DNA of 44,536 nt from Gammaproteobacteria bacterium (GTDB lineage: Bacteria; Pseudomonadota; Gammaproteobacteria; JADZEE01): NCBI GenBank assembly GCA_020850735.1, contig JADZEE010000077.1, positions 1 through 44,536 of the forward strand. The letters are read 5' to 3'. Within the stretch, counting starts at the first letter, position 1. Every line of letters starts with the position of its first letter. This document shows, in pieces, positions 34,456-42,541 of this stretch. Both the position numbers and the translations under genes were made by a program. The notes below the pieces were generated by a model. The model made no database searches. It was not told the DNA's origin and saw only the letters and a list, made by a program, of their open reading frames with translations.

Positions 34456-36509
34456 GCGGTCCCGCGTTAGTGTTGTCCGGCACCTGGTGGGTCGCGCTCG
34501 CCGTTGGTGCGGCGCTGGCCTCGGCCGCCGTTTCCCTGACTGCGGATCGTTGGCCGCGCGGCGCGATTCGGATCGCATTCGCGTTGCTCGGCCTGTCCGG
34601 GTTCGCGGCGGTCGTGGTGGCGGTGCTGGCCTTGTCCGGAACCGCGAGCTTTGCCGCCGAGCTCCCGCTCGGGTTGCCGTGGCTGCACTGGCACCTGCGC
34701 CTCGACGCGCCGGCCGGTTTCTTTCTCGGACTGCTCGGGCTGGTCGTCGTCGCCGTGAGTCTGTTCGGTCCGGGCTACGTGATCCCTGACGCGCAGCGGC
34801 CCTACTCCCTCAAGGTCCTCGGCGCGGCGACCGGGGTGTTCGTCGCGGCCATGCAGCTCGTGGTGCTCGCCGACGACGCCTTTGTGTTCATGCTCGCCTG
34901 GGAGCTCATGTCGGTGTCGAGCTACCTGCTCGTCGCCTACGAGCACATGGAAGGGGCGAATCGCCGGGCTGCGTTTCTGTACCTGCTCATGGCGCAGGTC
35001 GGGGCCATGCTCGTGCTGCTCGCGTTCGGGGTGCTGGCCGCGTTCGCCGCTGATCTGAGCTTCCCGGCGCTGCGCGCCGCGACGCTGCCGGGGCCGTGGC
35101 CGAGCGTCGCCTTCGCACTCGCACTGGCGGGTTTCGGCATGAAGGCGGGGCTCGTCCCGCTGCACGTGTGGCTGCCGGAGGCGCACCCCGTCGCGCCGTC
35201 GCACATCTCGGCCCTGATGTCGGGCGTCATGCTCAAGGTGGCGATCTACGGTTTCGTGCGCTTCACCTTCGACCTGCTCGGCGAGCCCCACTGGGCCTGG
35301 GGCGTGACTCTGCTCGTTGCCGGCAGCGTGACCGCGCTGTACGGAGTGCTGTACGCGCTCGCGCAGCACGATCTGAAGCGCCTGCTCGCGTACCATTCCG
35401 TGGAGAATATCGGCATCATTTACATCGGTCTGGGCCTCGCCGCCCTGTTCTACGGCACCGGCTTCCCGAAGCTCGGCGTGCTCGGTCTCATTGCGGCGCT
35501 GTACCACACGCTCAACCACGCGCTGTTCAAGAGCCTGTTGTTCCTGGGCGCCGGCGTCATCGCGCAGCGCGGTCACGAGCGTAACCTCGAGCACATGGGC
35601 GGGCTCGTGCACCGCATGCCCTGGACGGCCGCGTTTTTTCTCATCGGCTGCATCAGCATCTCCGCGTTGCCGCCGTTCAACGGTTTCGTCTCGGAGTGGC
35701 TCACGTTTCAGACCGCGCTGCAGGCCGCGCAGCTTCACAGCGGCGTGCTGCGCTCGGTGATCCCCGTGACGGCGGCGATGCTCGCCCTGAGCGGCGCGCT
35801 CGCGGCGGCCTGCTTCGTCAAGGTTTACGGAATCGCGTTTCTCGGCCAGGCGCGCACCCGCCGCGTGCGCCACGCGCGGGAGGCCGGCGGCACCATGCTC
35901 GCCGCCCAGGCGCTGCTCGCAGCGTTGTGCCTGGTGTTCGGCGTGCTGCCGACCACGACCGTACAGGCGCTGAGTCGGGTGACACAGGCGCTGACCGGGG
36001 ACGCACCCGCCGCCGCTACCCGGCACGGCTGGCTGTGGCTGACACCGATCGCGCCCGAAGTTGCGAGCTACAGCGCCCCGCTGGTGTTCCTGGGCATGTT
36101 CCTGGCGCTCGCGGCCTGGGCCGCGGTGTACCTGTTGCTGCGCCGGCGCCGGCGCGAACAGCCCGTTCCGCGCCTCGACGCCTGGGAATGCGGTTTCGGC
36201 CCGCTCAGTCCGCGCATGCAGTACAGCGCCACGGCGTTCGCAATGCCGATCCGCGAGGTGTTCAGGCCCCTGTACGCCGTGCGCGAGGAGATCGAGCGGG
36301 AAATGGACCCGCGGCTGCCGACACGGGCGGCGCGGCTGCGCTACCTGTTCCATGTTGACGAGCTGTTCTGGAACCTGCTGTACCGCCCGGTCGAGCGCAG
36401 CGTACTCCACGCCTCGCGCACTATCGCACGCATCCAGACCGGCAATCTGCGCCACTACCTCGCCTACTCGTTTTTCACCCTCCTCGCTTTGCTGTGGCTG
36501 GTGACATGA
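34452..36509 (+). CDS. HyfB/NuoL-like antiporter subunit of an Ehr-type complex
   Basis: The 685-residue integral membrane protein (E. coli HyfB has 672) has about 16 hydrophobic helices. Motifs of the Mrp/NuoL antiporter family are present: LAWELMSVSSYLLV (Glu in TM5), GFGMKAGLVPLHVWLPEAHPVAPSHISALMSGVM (key Lys) and LLAYHSVENIGII. The C-terminal extension (about 590-650, WECGFGPLSPRMQYSATAFAMPIREVF) is typical of HyfB/HycC proteins. It should translocate H+ or Na+. The GTG start overlaps the XRE gene, and the ATG of the next gene overlaps its stop. Confidence 0.93.
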   Translation: MSGPALVLSGTWWVALAVGAALASAAVSLTADRWPRGAIRIAFALLGLSGFAAVVVAVLALSGTASFAAELPLGLPWLHWHLRLDAPAGFFLGLLGLVVVAVSLFGPGYVIPDAQRPYSLKVLGAATGVFVAAMQLVVLADDAFVFMLAWELMSVSSYLLVAYEHMEGANRRAAFLYLLMAQVGAMLVLLAFGVLAAFAADLSFPALRAATLPGPWPSVAFALALAGFGMKAGLVPLHVWLPEAHPVAPSHISALMSGVMLKVAIYGFVRFTFDLLGEPHWAWGVTLLVAGSVTALYGVLYALAQHDLKRLLAYHSVENIGIIYIGLGLAALFYGTGFPKLGVLGLIAALYHTLNHALFKSLLFLGAGVIAQRGHERNLEHMGGLVHRMPWTAAFFLIGCISISALPPFNGFVSEWLTFQTALQAAQLHSGVLRSVIPVTAAMLALSGALAAACFVKVYGIAFLGQARTRRVRHAREAGGTMLAAQALLAALCLVFGVLPTTTVQALSRVTQALTGDAPAAATRHGWLWLTPIAPEVASYSAPLVFLGMFLALAAWAAVYLLLRRRRREQPVPRLDAWECGFGPLSPRMQYSATAFAMPIREVFRPLYAVREEIEREMDPRLPTRAARLRYLFHVDELFWNLLYRPVERSVLHASRTIARIQTGNLRHYLAYSFFTLLALLWLVT

Positions 36510-37459
36510 GCGTGATGGCCTGGCTGCTCGCGTTCGCTCAGACGGTACTGTTCGTCGCCGCGGCGCCGCTGCTCGCCGGCTGGATCAAGCAGCTGAAGGC
36601 CCGGCTGCAGAACCGCCGCCCGCCGCCGCTGGCGCAACCTTACCGCGACCTGCGCAAGCTGTTCGCCAAGCAGGTCGTGCTCGCGCGCACGGCGTCGCCG
36701 ATATTCCGCATCGCGCCCTACATCGTATTCGGCACGGCAGTGCTCGCCGCCTCCGTCGTGCCGCTCATAGCCGTGCAGCTGCCGCTGGCGGCGATGGCCG
36801 ACGCCATCGTGCTCGTCGCCCTGCTCGCCCTCGGCCGGTTCTTCCTCGCGCTCGCCGGCCTGGACGTGGGCACCACCTTCGGCGGGATGGGCTCCTCGCG
36901 GGAGATGATGGTGGGATCGCTGGCCGAGCCCGCGATGCTGATGGTCGTGTTCACCCTGGCCATGGTCGCCGCGAGCACCAACCTGTCCACGATGATCACC
37001 CACACGCTCGAGGCGAACTTCGCCCTGCGCCCATCGCTGCTGTTCGCCTTCGTCGCACTGCTTCTTGTCGGCGTCGCGGAGACCGGCCGGATCCCGGTCG
37101 ACAACCCGGCGACGCACCTGGAGCTGACGATGATCCACGAGGCCATGATCCTCGAATACACCGGTCGCCACCTGGCACTGATGGAATTCGCCGCGCAGGT
37201 GAAGCTCATGATCTACGCGGTCCTGGTGGTCGATCTGTTCGCGCCGTGGGGCATCGCCCCCACGCTGGCACCCCGGCCCCTGCTCGCCGCGACCGTGCTG
37301 CTCACGGCCAAGCTCGCCGTGCTCGGCGCGGTACTGGCCGTTGCCGAAACCGCAGTCGCGAAAATGCGTATTTTCCGGGTGCCGACCTTCCTCGCGATCG
37401 CATTCACCGTCGCCCTGGTCGGCATGCTCAGCTTCGTGATCCTCGAGGCGCGCGCGTGA
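36506..37459 (+). CDS. HyfC/NuoH-like membrane subunit of an Ehr-type complex
   Basis: The product has 317 residues (E. coli HyfC has 315) and eight predicted helices. The ATG at 36506 overlaps the preceding stop by 4 bp. NuoH/HycD family features include PPPLAQPYRDLRKLFAKQ near the N-terminus, FFLALAGLDVGTTFGGMGSSREMM, the ETGRIPVDNPATHLELTMIHEAMILEY loop with its acidic residues, and the final GMLSFVILEA helix. NuoH-type subunits connect the hydrophilic electron-transfer arm to the antiporter-like subunits and form the quinone cavity in complex I. Whether this protein binds quinone is unknown. Confidence 0.93.
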   Translation: MSVMAWLLAFAQTVLFVAAAPLLAGWIKQLKARLQNRRPPPLAQPYRDLRKLFAKQVVLARTASPIFRIAPYIVFGTAVLAASVVPLIAVQLPLAAMADAIVLVALLALGRFFLALAGLDVGTTFGGMGSSREMMVGSLAEPAMLMVVFTLAMVAASTNLSTMITHTLEANFALRPSLLFAFVALLLVGVAETGRIPVDNPATHLELTMIHEAMILEYTGRHLALMEFAAQVKLMIYAVLVVDLFAPWGIAPTLAPRPLLAATVLLTAKLAVLGAVLAVAETAVAKMRIFRVPTFLAIAFTVALVGMLSFVILEARA

Positions 37460-38136
37460 CCGGCTACCTCGATCTGCCACTGCTGCAGCAGTGCATTCTC
37501 ACGCTGGCCTCGATGATCCTGGTGAGCGCGTTCGCCCTGCTCGCCCAAGCGCGGGTCGTGGCGACCATCCACCTGTTCGCGTGGCAGGGCGTACTCCTCG
37601 CCGCGGTCACCTCGCTGGTCGCCTGGGACACCGGCGAGTCGCACTTGTTCATATCGGCAGCCCTGACACTCGTGCTGAAATCCGCGTTCGTGCCCTGGCT
37701 GCTGGTCCGGCAGGCACGCCGGCTCAACATCCTCAAGGACCAGGACGCGGTGATCCGACCGGGGATCACCCTGCTCGCCGCGGGCGCGCTGGTGATCTTC
37801 TGCTACGGGGTGGTCGAACCGATAGAGCAGTACGCCGAGGGCATCACCCGCGATGCGATCGCGCTCAGCCTCGCCGTGGTCATGCTCGCCATGCTCATGC
37901 TGGTGACCCGCCGCAAGGCGATCACCCAGGTGGTCGCATTCATGGCCATTGAAAACGGGCTGTTCTTCGCCGCCGTCACCGCGACGCAGGGCATGCCGCT
38001 GATCGTCGAGCTCGGCATAGCCTTCGACGTCCTGGTCGCGGCGGTGATCTTCGGCGTGTTCTTCTTCCACATCCGCGACAGCATCGAATCGCTGGACGTG
38101 GATCAGCTCAACCGTCTTTCGGAACGCCAGACATGA
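37456..38136 (+). CDS. HyfE-like (NuoK-related) membrane subunit
   Basis: The product has 226 residues from a GTG start overlapping the previous stop by 4 bp (GTGA); E. coli HyfE has 216. Six to seven helices are predicted, and the second half contains the NuoK/MrpC-like region (VVAFMAIENGLFFAAVTATQG) with its buried glutamate. In E. coli hydrogenase 4 this subunit has no counterpart in hydrogenase 3, so its presence places the complex with the larger Hyf type. It is probably part of the ion-translocating membrane arm. Confidence 0.88.
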   Translation: MTGYLDLPLLQQCILTLASMILVSAFALLAQARVVATIHLFAWQGVLLAAVTSLVAWDTGESHLFISAALTLVLKSAFVPWLLVRQARRLNILKDQDAVIRPGITLLAAGALVIFCYGVVEPIEQYAEGITRDAIALSLAVVMLAMLMLVTRRKAITQVVAFMAIENGLFFAAVTATQGMPLIVELGIAFDVLVAAVIFGVFFFHIRDSIESLDVDQLNRLSERQT

Positions 38137-39611
38137 ACGCGTTGTGGGCGACGCTGCTGCTGCCGGCGACCGGGACCGTCGTCCTCGCTCTGGTCGCCTC
38201 ACCGCGCGCTGGCGCGCTACTCAATCTGCTGTTCTCGCTGGGCGGCCTGCTCGCGTCGCTCGCGCTCGCGCTCGCGGTCCTCGAAGCGGGTACGCTCGGC
38301 GGCGGTCAGTTCTACATCGATACCTTCAACGTCTATCTCATCGCCCTGACCGCGTTCGTCGGCTTCACAAGCGCCGTGTTCTCGCGCCCGTACATGGCCC
38401 ACGAGCTCGCGATCGGGCGTGTCACGCCCCGGCGTCTGCGCCTGTACCACGCAAGCTTCCAGGGATTCATGCTCGCCATGCTGCTGGCGCTGGCAACCAA
38501 CAACCTCGGCGTGCTGTGGGTCTCGCTCGAGGGCGCGACGCTCGCCACCGTGCTGCTGGTGAGCCTGTATCGTACGCCCGAGTCGGTCGAGGCGGCCTGG
38601 AAGTATTTCATCCTGTGCGGAGTCGGCATCGCACAGGCGCTGTTCGGCACCGTGCTGCTGTACCTGGCCGCCGCACGAGTCGTGTCCGATCCCGGTCAGG
38701 CGCTGTTGTGGAGCGTGCTCGACGGTCACGCGGCCGAGCTCGAACCGGTGGTGATGACCATCGCCTTCGTGTTCCTGCTCGTCGGCTACGGCACCAAGGT
38801 CGGGCTCGTGCCCTTGCACAACTGGCTGCCCGACGCCCACTCCGAGGGCCCGACGCCGATCTCCGCGGTGCTCTCGGGCCTGCTGCTGAACGTCGCCCTG
38901 TACGCCGTGGTCCGGGTGAAGATGCTGACCGACGGCGCGCTCGCGGCGGGCACCGCGCACGGCGCCGGTCTCGCGGGCATGCTGCTGATGGGTTTCGGGC
39001 TGGTGTCGTTCGTGGTCGCCGGGCTGTTTCTGCACCGCCAGCGCGACGTCAAGCGGCTGTACAGCTACTCGTCGATCGAGCACATGGGCCTGATGACCTT
39101 CGCTTTCGGCCTCGGCGGGCCGCTTGCGACCTTCGGCGCGCTGCTGCACATGATGGTCCATTCGCTGACCAAGTCGGCGCTGTTCGTCACCGTCGGGCAC
39201 GCGAGCCAGATCGCGGGGACCCAGGTGATCGAGCGCATCCGTGGTCTGATCCGTACCCAGCCCGGGGTCGGCTGGGGGCTGCTCATCGGAACCCTGGCGA
39301 TTGCCGGTTTCCCGCCGTTCGGCGTGTTCGTCAGCGAGCTGCTGCTGCTCATCGCCACCATGCGGACCGCACCGTGGTTGACGGTACCGCTGCTCGTGGG
39401 CCTCGCGGTGGCGTTCGCGGGCCTGTTCCGTCACGTGCATCCCATGGTCTTCGGCGAACGCCCGGACGGCCAGAACGCCATTGCGGTGAGCATGCTGCCG
39501 GTGGCCGTGCACCTGTCCATCGTGTTGTGGCTTGGCCTGTCGATCCCGTCCGTGCTGGCACGCTGGTTCGATGCGGCGACACGCCTGATCTCGGGAAGCG
39601 GGCTGCTGTGA
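38133..39611 (+). CDS. HyfF-like (NuoN/NuoM-related) antiporter subunit
   Basis: The product is 492 residues with about 14 helices, starting with ATG overlapping the preceding stop by 4 bp. Antiporter-family signatures are LWVSLEGATLATVLLVSLYR (Glu), GYGTKVGLVPLHNWLPDAHSEGPTPISAVLSGLLLN (Lys) and LYSYSSIEHMGLM, followed by FGALLHMMVHSLTKSALF. Together with the first gene this gives the complex two large antiporter-like subunits, as in hydrogenase 4 (where a third, HyfD, is also present; I see no HyfD here). Confidence 0.92.
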   Translation: MNALWATLLLPATGTVVLALVASPRAGALLNLLFSLGGLLASLALALAVLEAGTLGGGQFYIDTFNVYLIALTAFVGFTSAVFSRPYMAHELAIGRVTPRRLRLYHASFQGFMLAMLLALATNNLGVLWVSLEGATLATVLLVSLYRTPESVEAAWKYFILCGVGIAQALFGTVLLYLAAARVVSDPGQALLWSVLDGHAAELEPVVMTIAFVFLLVGYGTKVGLVPLHNWLPDAHSEGPTPISAVLSGLLLNVALYAVVRVKMLTDGALAAGTAHGAGLAGMLLMGFGLVSFVVAGLFLHRQRDVKRLYSYSSIEHMGLMTFAFGLGGPLATFGALLHMMVHSLTKSALFVTVGHASQIAGTQVIERIRGLIRTQPGVGWGLLIGTLAIAGFPPFGVFVSELLLLIATMRTAPWLTVPLLVGLAVAFAGLFRHVHPMVFGERPDGQNAIAVSMLPVAVHLSIVLWLGLSIPSVLARWFDAATRLISGSGLL

Positions 39612-41176
39612 GCCTGCGCGGCCTCATCGACGCCTGCCGCACCGCCGGCGTCCTTGCTGCGGAGCCGGACGCGACCACCCTGGCGCCCGCGACCTGCCTG
39701 CGCATCAACGCGCCGCAGTGGGCGCAGGCCGCCGCGCTCGCCCGCGCAGCCGGCTGGCGCTGGTGTGCGTTGTGGGCCGACGAGATCGACACGGAGCTGG
39801 AGGCCTGCTGCTGCCTCGAGCGCGGCGGACGTTACGTCGTTCTGCGTACCAGGCCCGGGCCGGGTGAGGATCTGCCGTCGCACGCACCGGTGTACCCGGC
39901 CGCCGATCGCCCCGAACGCCACGCCCGCGATCTGCTCGGGCTGCGCTTCGCCGACGCCCCTGACGGCCGGCGCTGGACACGGCACCGGGCGTGGGGCGCG
40001 CACGAATTTCCGCTGCGTCAGGGCTTTGTGCCGAACCCGGCGCCGCCGCCGACGCCGCCCGACGATCAGTATCCGTTTCTCGCTGCGCAGGGTGCCGGCG
40101 TGGTCGAGATCCCGGTCGGCCCCGTGCACGCGGGCATCATCGAGCCCGGCCACTTCCGCTTTCAGGCCGTGGGCGAGATGGTGCTCAATCTCGAGCAGCA
40201 CCTCGGCTACGCGCACAAAGGTATCGAGCGGCTCGCGCAGGGCCGTGATCCGGCCGGGCTGGCCCGACTCGCGGCGCGCGTGTCGGGCGACAGCACGGTG
40301 GCGCACGCCTGGGCTGCCTGCCAGGCACTGGAGCGCGCGCTCGCGCTGACGGTGCCGCCGCGCGCGTTGTGGCTGCGCGCACTCATGGCCGAGCGCGAAC
40401 GGATTGCCAACCACATGGGCGACATCGGCGCCATCTGCAACGACGTCGGCTTCGTATTCGCGCAGGCACAACTCACGCGCCTGAAGGAACTATGGGTACG
40501 GGAGAATCACGCCGCGTTCGGACACCGGTTCATGATGGACCGTGTCGTCCCGGGCGGCGTGTGCGCCGAGCCCGATCCCCGCGCGCTCGCCGGGATGGCG
40601 GCGCACGCCGGGCGGCTCGGCGCCGAATTTGCCGCGCTCATCGAGCGCATCGAAGCATCCGAATCCGTGGAAGACCGGCTCATGACCACCGGACGGCTCG
40701 CGCCCGACCAGGCCAGCCTGCTCGGCGCGGTCGGCTACGTCGGTCGGGCCTCGGGGCAGACTTTCGATCTGCGCCGCGACGCACCCTACCCGCCGTACGA
40801 CCGCCTGGACGTGCCGGTGCCGGGTTACCGTGCGGGCGACGTCGCCGCGCGCGCCAAGGTGCGCGCCGAGGAGACGCTCGTTTCACTGCAGCTGGTGCGC
40901 AAACTCGTCGAAGGGCTCCCCGACGGACCGATCGCGGTCGAGCTGCCGCGCGGCGGGCGGGCGGGTGAAGGACTCGGACTGGTGGAGGGCTGGCGCGGAG
41001 AGATCATCACCTACGTGCGCCTGGACGCGCGCGGCCGCGTGCAGCGGTTCTTCCCGCGCGACCCGAGCTGGCTGAACTGGCCGGCGCTCGAGCTGCTGAT
41101 CCAGGGCAACATCGTTCCCGACTTCCCGGTCTGCAACAAGTCCGTCAACGGCTCCTATTCGGGCCAGGATCTCTGA
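39608..41176 (+). CDS. HyfG-like large subunit (NuoC + NuoD type) lacking NiFe-binding cysteines
   Basis: The product has 522 residues from a GTG start overlapping the previous stop by 4 bp. An N-terminal NuoC-like domain (about 1-140) is fused to a NuoD/hydrogenase-large-subunit domain (GHFRFQAVGEMVLNLEQHLGYAHKGIERL; later RERIANHMGDIGAICND). In group 4 [NiFe] hydrogenases the first metal motif reads RVCGxC; here it is R224-V-S226-G-D-S229-T, with serine in place of both cysteines. The C-terminal DPCxxC motif is also absent; the protein ends DFPVCNKSVNGSYSGQDL. It therefore cannot hold a NiFe centre and belongs to the Ehr type. The active-site pocket lies at the same position as the quinone pocket of complex I. 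Confidence 0.92.
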   Translation: MSLRGLIDACRTAGVLAAEPDATTLAPATCLRINAPQWAQAAALARAAGWRWCALWADEIDTELEACCCLERGGRYVVLRTRPGPGEDLPSHAPVYPAADRPERHARDLLGLRFADAPDGRRWTRHRAWGAHEFPLRQGFVPNPAPPPTPPDDQYPFLAAQGAGVVEIPVGPVHAGIIEPGHFRFQAVGEMVLNLEQHLGYAHKGIERLAQGRDPAGLARLAARVSGDSTVAHAWAACQALERALALTVPPRALWLRALMAERERIANHMGDIGAICNDVGFVFAQAQLTRLKELWVRENHAAFGHRFMMDRVVPGGVCAEPDPRALAGMAAHAGRLGAEFAALIERIEASESVEDRLMTTGRLAPDQASLLGAVGYVGRASGQTFDLRRDAPYPPYDRLDVPVPGYRAGDVAARAKVRAEETLVSLQLVRKLVEGLPDGPIAVELPRGGRAGEGLGLVEGWRGEIITYVRLDARGRVQRFFPRDPSWLNWPALELLIQGNIVPDFPVCNKSVNGSYSGQDL

Positions 41177-41178
41177 TC

Positions 41179-41697
41179 ATGCTGCGCATGTTCGCCCGGA
41201 TCATTCGCACCGGCATCGTCACCGAGCCGGCGCCCGCACCCGGCGACGCCGGGCTCGAGCCTCTCGGCATCGAGGTCAGGCGCGCCATCGACCGGCGCTT
41301 CGCGGGCAGCCTCGCGATCCGGCAGGTGGACGCGGGCTCGTGCAACGGCTGCGAACTCGAGATCCACGCGCTCAACAACCCCTACTACGCGGTCGAACGC
41401 TTCGGCGTGCACTTCGTCGCCTCGCCGCGCCATGCCGACGCGCTGCTGGTCACCGGACCGGTCTCCCGGCACATGGAAGCTGCATTGCGGCGGACCTACG
41501 ACGCGATGCCGGCGCCGAAGTGGGTCATCGCCGCCGGGGACTGCGCCTGCACGGGCGGCGAGCTCGGGGTCGGTTACGCGAGCTGCGGCGCGGTCGCAAA
41601 CGTCATTCCCGTCGACGTGCTGATCCCCGGCTGCCCGCCGTCGCCAATCGCCCTGCTCCTCGGCCTGCGCCGCCTGCTCGCCTCCTGTAGCGTATGA
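41179..41697 (+). CDS. HyfI/NuoB-like small subunit with [4Fe-4S] ligands
   Basis: The product has 172 residues (E. coli HyfI is about 250). The start lies 2 bp after the large subunit stop. The proximal cluster (N2-type) ligands are intact: C55 and C58 (GSCNGCELEI), C122 (GDCACTGG) and C152 (PGCPPSP). The N-terminus (MLRMFARIIRTG) resembles that of HycG/HyfI. It should pass electrons to the large subunit pocket. No NuoI/HyfH-like ferredoxin subunit gene lies in the operon, so the electron donor to this subunit is unclear. Confidence 0.93.
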   Translation: MLRMFARIIRTGIVTEPAPAPGDAGLEPLGIEVRRAIDRRFAGSLAIRQVDAGSCNGCELEIHALNNPYYAVERFGVHFVASPRHADALLVTGPVSRHMEAALRRTYDAMPAPKWVIAAGDCACTGGELGVGYASCGAVANVIPVDVLIPGCPPSPIALLLGLRRLLASCSV

Positions 41698-42470
41698 AGC
41701 GCGCGGCAGCCGCATCGAAGGCACGCGGCACTCCGTACCTGCGCGAGCGCGACGGCGAGTTGTCCCTGCATTTCGATCGGCGCCTGGTGCAGAGCTGCAT
41801 GAGCGAGAAGGATCCCGAGGCGCTCGTGCTCGATTACTGCCGCACGATGATGGCCTTCCTGCTGCTGCAGCCCAAGCCGCAATGTATCGCCATGATCGGG
41901 CTGGGCGGCGGCTCGCTGGCGAAATACTGTCACCGCCACCTGCCGGACACGCACTTCACCGCGGTGGAGATCGATCCGCGAGTGCTGTCGCTGCGCGACA
42001 GGTTTCACATTCCGCCGAACGGCCCGCGCCTGCGGGTGATCCGCGCCGACGGCGCGGAGTACGTGCGCAGCGAGCCCGGCACGCTGGACGTGCTGCTGGT
42101 CGACGGATTCGACGGCGGCGGCCAGCCCCCGCAACTGTGCAGTGACGCTTTCTACGCCGACTGCGCCGCCAAGCTGCGCGCGGGCGGTGTGCTGGCGGTC
42201 AACTACTGGGCCGAGGATCCGGACATCACTGCGCACGTGCGCGCGCTGCGCGCATGCTTCGACGGGCAGGTCGTGCTCGTCGACTCCGAGGAACGCGGCA
42301 ACCGCATCGCCTTCGCCTGCACCGGCCACCGGTTCCCGCCCTCGGCGACGACCCTCGAGCGACGGGCCCGCGTCCTGCGCACGACGCACGCAGCCTCGCT
42401 GCAACCGTCGCTGAAGTCGTTCCGGCGACGGCTGGAAGGCTTCGGCCGGGCGACCCGGCGCGCCGGCTGA
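41694..42470 (+). CDS. Spermidine-synthase-like (aminopropyltransferase/methyltransferase fold) protein
   Basis: The product has 258 residues, with an ATG overlapping the HyfI-like stop by 4 bp, so it is the last gene of the complex operon by coupling. The nucleotide-binding fold of spermidine synthase is visible: CIAMIGLGGGSLAKYCHRHLP, then TAVEIDPRVLSLRDRF, RVIRADGAEYV and DVLLVDGFDG. The polyamine-synthase Asp-Thr-Asp/Glu residues are only partly matched, so activity as polyamine synthase is doubtful. Whether it modifies the complex or merely rides in the operon is unknown. Confidence 0.82.
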   Translation: MKRAAAASKARGTPYLRERDGELSLHFDRRLVQSCMSEKDPEALVLDYCRTMMAFLLLQPKPQCIAMIGLGGGSLAKYCHRHLPDTHFTAVEIDPRVLSLRDRFHIPPNGPRLRVIRADGAEYVRSEPGTLDVLLVDGFDGGGQPPQLCSDAFYADCAAKLRAGGVLAVNYWAEDPDITAHVRALRACFDGQVVLVDSEERGNRIAFACTGHRFPPSATTLERRARVLRTTHAASLQPSLKSFRRRLEGFGRATRRAG

Positions 42471-42511
42471 GGCGTGACACGGGGGCGGCGCCACCGCCTC
42501 TGCTAGAATTG

Positions 42512-42536
42512 CTCCGGCGTCCGCACGGCGCCGGAG
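42512..42536 (+). promoter_or_regulatory. Hairpin masking the ribosome-binding site of the CoA-binding protein gene
   Basis: Arms CTCCGGCG (42512-42519) and CGCCGGAG (42529-42536) pair perfectly over 8 bp with a 9-nt loop. The GGAG at 42533-42536 is the Shine-Dalgarno site, 5 nt before the ATG at 42542. A -10-like TAGAAT lies at 42504-42509; transcripts starting from it would lose the 5' arm and so be open, while read-through transcripts would be masked. Confidence 0.45.
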
Positions 42537-42541
42537 AGAAC

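Noticed and set aside
34467..36455. Long minus-strand open frame of 662 codons opposite the HyfB-like gene
   Set aside because: It is rich in Arg, Gln, His and Glu without any motif. It mirrors the hydrophobic codons of the real gene on the other strand, a usual effect in GC-rich DNA. The same applies to 7908-9584 (minus), 5454-6695 (plus), 12055-13491 (plus) and 38217-39512 (minus).
34452..41697. A true group 4 [NiFe] hydrogenase (hydrogenase 4 or formate hydrogenlyase)
   Set aside because: The large subunit has serines at both cysteine positions of the first metal motif and lacks the C-terminal DPCxxC. There are no hyp genes and no formate dehydrogenase.
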